A stretch of 64,000 bases of DNA from Bacteroidota bacterium. Its GTDB lineage: Bacteria > Bacteroidota > Bacteroidia > Chitinophagales > Chitinophagaceae. The stretch spans positions 39,247 to 103,246 of the forward strand of contig CANGUG010000012.1 of the NCBI GenBank assembly GCA_947457075.1, given 5' to 3'. Each line of letters begins with the position of its first letter. Positions within the stretch are counted from its first letter, which is position 1. Below are positions 62,540 through 64,000 of the stretch, piece after piece. The notes below the pieces were generated by a model. The model saw only the letters and a list, made by a program, of their open reading frames with translations. It did no database searches and was not told where the DNA came from. The position numbers were made by a program, and so were the translations under genes.

Positions 62540-63469
62540 TTATACTCTTTCGGCAGCGCGCAACTTTGCGCTTCTGCTTCGATTGTTTTCTTTCATCTCT
62601 TTTTCAGAAGCCACTACAGGTTTTTTTGTAATGATCTTCCAAATCACTTCTCTAGGGTTGGAGAGAAATGGGTTTGTTTTGTTTTCTTCTTCAGGCGCTA
62701 CTTTAAAAGCATTCTTCACAATTCGATCTTCGATAGAATGGAAAGTAATAATCACTGCACGCCCACCTGGCTTAATCACCAAGGGCAATTGTGCAAGAAA
62801 TTCTTTCAACACTTCCATCTCTTCGTTTACAACAATTCGAATGGCTTGAAAAACCTGCGCCCAATATTTATTAGGATTCCCTTTTACTACAGGTGCAATT
62901 AGCGTTTTAAAATCTTGTACCATATTTAGTTTAACATGCTTGCGATTGTCAACAATATGCTTAGCCAAAGTTTTCGAATTCGTTACTTCGCCATACTGTT
63001 CAAACATTTTGTGCAAATCAGTTTCACTAAAGGTTTCTATCACATGCGCAGCAGTTTTTTCCTGGCGTTGATCCATTCTCATGTCAAATGGCCCATCAAA
63101 ACGCGTAGAAAAACCTCTTGATCCTTCGTCAAACTGATGACTACTAACACCTAAGTCAGCCAGCACTCCGTTTACTTGGTCAATTTTATGCAATCTTAAA
63201 AACCTTTGCAGGTACCTGAAATTTTCTGGAACAAATAAAACACGGTCATCATTGGGTAAGTTATTTTTAGCATCCGCATCCTGATCAAAAGCAATTAAAC
63301 GACCATTGGGGCCTAGTTTTGATAAAATGCCTCTACTGTGTCCACCTCCTCCAAATGTTGCATCCACATATATACCATCAGGTACAATATGGAGATGATC
63401 CATTGTTTCGTGAAATAATACAGGTATATGATAATCAGATTGAGGAATGTTGGATGTAGGGTTGGTCAT
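62540..63469 (-). CDS. rsmH: 16S rRNA (cytosine(1402)-N4)-methyltransferase RsmH
   Basis: A 309-residue SAM methyltransferase (MraW) that methylates C1402 of 16S rRNA. The family opening is YHIPVLFHETMDHL, the SAM loop is YVDATFGGGGHSRGIL, and ADLGVSSHQFDEGSRGFS is the characteristic central motif, followed by DMRMDQ. The carboxy-terminal part has QAIRIVVNEEMEVL and VIITFHSIEDRIVK. It sits between mraZ (9 bases) and the ftsL-like gene (5 bases), as in most bacteria. Confidence 0.96.
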   Translation of the reverse strand: MTNPTSNIPQSDYHIPVLFHETMDHLHIVPDGIYVDATFGGGGHSRGILSKLGPNGRLIAFDQDADAKNNLPNDDRVLFVPENFRYLQRFLRLHKIDQVNGVLADLGVSSHQFDEGSRGFSTRFDGPFDMRMDQRQEKTAAHVIETFSETDLHKMFEQYGEVTNSKTLAKHIVDNRKHVKLNMVQDFKTLIAPVVKGNPNKYWAQVFQAIRIVVNEEMEVLKEFLAQLPLVIKPGGRAVIITFHSIEDRIVKNAFKVAPEEENKTNPFLSNPREVIWKIITKKPVVASEKEMKENNRSRSAKLRAAERV

Positions 63470-63478
63470 CGCTTTTCC

Positions 63479-63937
63479 TTAATCTTTTTTATGAATACCG
63501 GACATTACCTCTTGCGCCAGATTACTAAATTCATCTGCAGAGAAATCCTCAAAGAACTTTTTATACGTACTTGCATCCCAGATCTCGAAACGATCTAATG
63601 CAGCAGCTAAAACAATCTCTTTCCCAGGTAAAGCAAACTCTCTTAAAGTGGGAGGTAATAATAAACGGCCTGCGCTGTCCATTTCAACCTCCGAAGCTCC
63701 CCCTAAAAATTGACGTCTAAACTGACGCACTTTGGGATCAAAGTCATTCAACTGGCTAATCTTGTCTAATATCTTTTGCCAACTATTCATCGGGTAAAGT
63801 GTCAAGCACTTTTCAAATCCCCTACTCACAATAAAGCGTGTCTCCCCTTCCGCCAGCTGTTTTTTCAAACTGCCGGGAACCAGGAAACGCCCTTTAGCGT
63901 CGATAGTTGATTGATATTCTCCGTGAAAGCCTGTCAT
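63479..63937 (-). CDS. mraZ: Transcriptional regulator MraZ
   Basis: A 152-residue AbrB-like protein made of two swapped-hairpin halves. Each half has the DxxGR core: STIDAKGRFLVP (12-23) and VEMDSAGRLLLP. MraZ forms ring oligomers that bind repeats upstream of mraZ and repress the division cluster. The matching operator, four GTG cores 10 bp apart, lies 26-58 bases upstream of the start. Its ATG at 63937 is unambiguous. Confidence 0.95.
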   Translation of the reverse strand: MTGFHGEYQSTIDAKGRFLVPGSLKKQLAEGETRFIVSRGFEKCLTLYPMNSWQKILDKISQLNDFDPKVRQFRRQFLGGASEVEMDSAGRLLLPPTLREFALPGKEIVLAAALDRFEIWDASTYKKFFEDFSADEFSNLAQEVMSGIHKKD

Positions 63938-63957
63938 TGTTAATAATTAGCGTGATT

Positions 63958-63998
63958 TTTACCACTTGTTCACACAAAATAACACTTTTTACCACTTT
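63958..63998 (-). promoter_or_regulatory. Predicted MraZ operator (four phased GTG repeats)
   Basis: Read on the minus strand toward mraZ, GTG cores occur at 63995-63993, 63985-63983, 63975-63973 and 63965-63963, spaced exactly 10 bases. Three of the four have AAGTG(G/T)T context (AAAGTGGTAA, AAAGTGTTAT, CAAGTGGTAA) and the third is TTGTGTGAAC. This fits the repeat type reported for MraZ binding (AAAGTG/TGGG-type boxes at helical spacing). More copies and the promoter may lie beyond the window edge. Confidence 0.7.
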
Positions 63999-64000
63999 TA

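Noticed and set aside
1..64000. tRNA, rRNA, riboswitch, prophage or insertion-sequence signals
   Set aside because: Intergenic regions are short and AT-rich; no cloverleaf, rRNA-like block, transposase or integrase was seen.

Overview
The window is an AT-rich chromosomal segment from a member of the Bacteroidota, most likely family Chitinophagaceae. The assignment rests on several lineage markers: sprA next to ruvA, a type IX secretion (T9SS) adhesin paired with a PorP/SprF-type protein, DUF3127 and DUF2795 proteins, the futalosine menaquinone pathway, TAnnTTTG-type -7 promoter boxes, few Shine-Dalgarno sequences, and an mraZ-to-ftsZ cluster of the Bacteroidota layout. No tRNA, rRNA, CRISPR array, prophage or insertion sequence was seen. 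It reads as core genome with one accessory-looking surface locus.

Layout. 1-6.4 kb: the 5' part of dnaA (minus, cut by the window edge), a DUF3127 gene, a COG2509 flavoprotein, a secreted zinc phospholipase/nuclease-like protein and a two-gene ABC exporter. 6.4-14.3 kb: the giant T9SS translocon gene sprA, co-directional with ruvA. 14.3-17.1 kb: fabH, a Cys/Met-metabolism PLP enzyme and a GNAT acetyltransferase. 17.1-28.8 kb: the surface locus, with a PorP/SprF-like gene, a 2652-residue repeat adhesin carrying a type B T9SS sorting domain, and an unrecognised exported protein plus lipoprotein pair. 29-34.6 kb: fabD, folE with two tandem PTPS-family genes, mqnB-mqnD and a photolyase. 34.7-41.2 kb: a Nif3-family gene with a zinc-ribbon coiled-coil gene, a TPR protein, recN, fabI, a SemiSWEET-like transporter and a DUF2795 protein. 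41.3-47.2 kb: two LolD/MacB-type ABC ATPases, a corrinoid adenosyltransferase, gatC, a FadN-like beta-oxidation enzyme and a TIGR01777 epimerase. 47.3-64 kb: the complete division and cell-wall cluster on the minus strand, read mraZ-rsmH-ftsL-like-PBP(ftsI)-murE-mraY-murD-ftsW-murG-murC-ftsQ-ftsA-ftsZ.

How the genes fit together. The cluster makes the peptidoglycan precursor (MurC, D, E, MraY, MurG; MurE carries the DNPR motif of meso-diaminopimelate enzymes) and the divisome (FtsL-like, PBP, FtsW, FtsQ, FtsA, FtsZ). It is tightly packed with overlapping or nearly abutting genes and is headed by MraZ, whose likely operator (four GTG cores exactly 10 bp apart) sits at the right edge of the window. 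FabH, FabD and FabI are scattered fatty-acid synthesis genes. SprA, the repeat adhesin and the SprF-like protein are parts of the type IX secretion and surface adhesion machinery.

Most of the window is ordinary. The parts deserving a second look are the giant adhesin with two generations of internal tandem duplication, the uncharacterised exported-protein/lipoprotein pair beside it, TTG start codons on all three T9SS genes, the phased MraZ operator, a palindrome between duplicated ftsZ terminators, and several genes whose -7 promoter box ends only four bases before the ATG.
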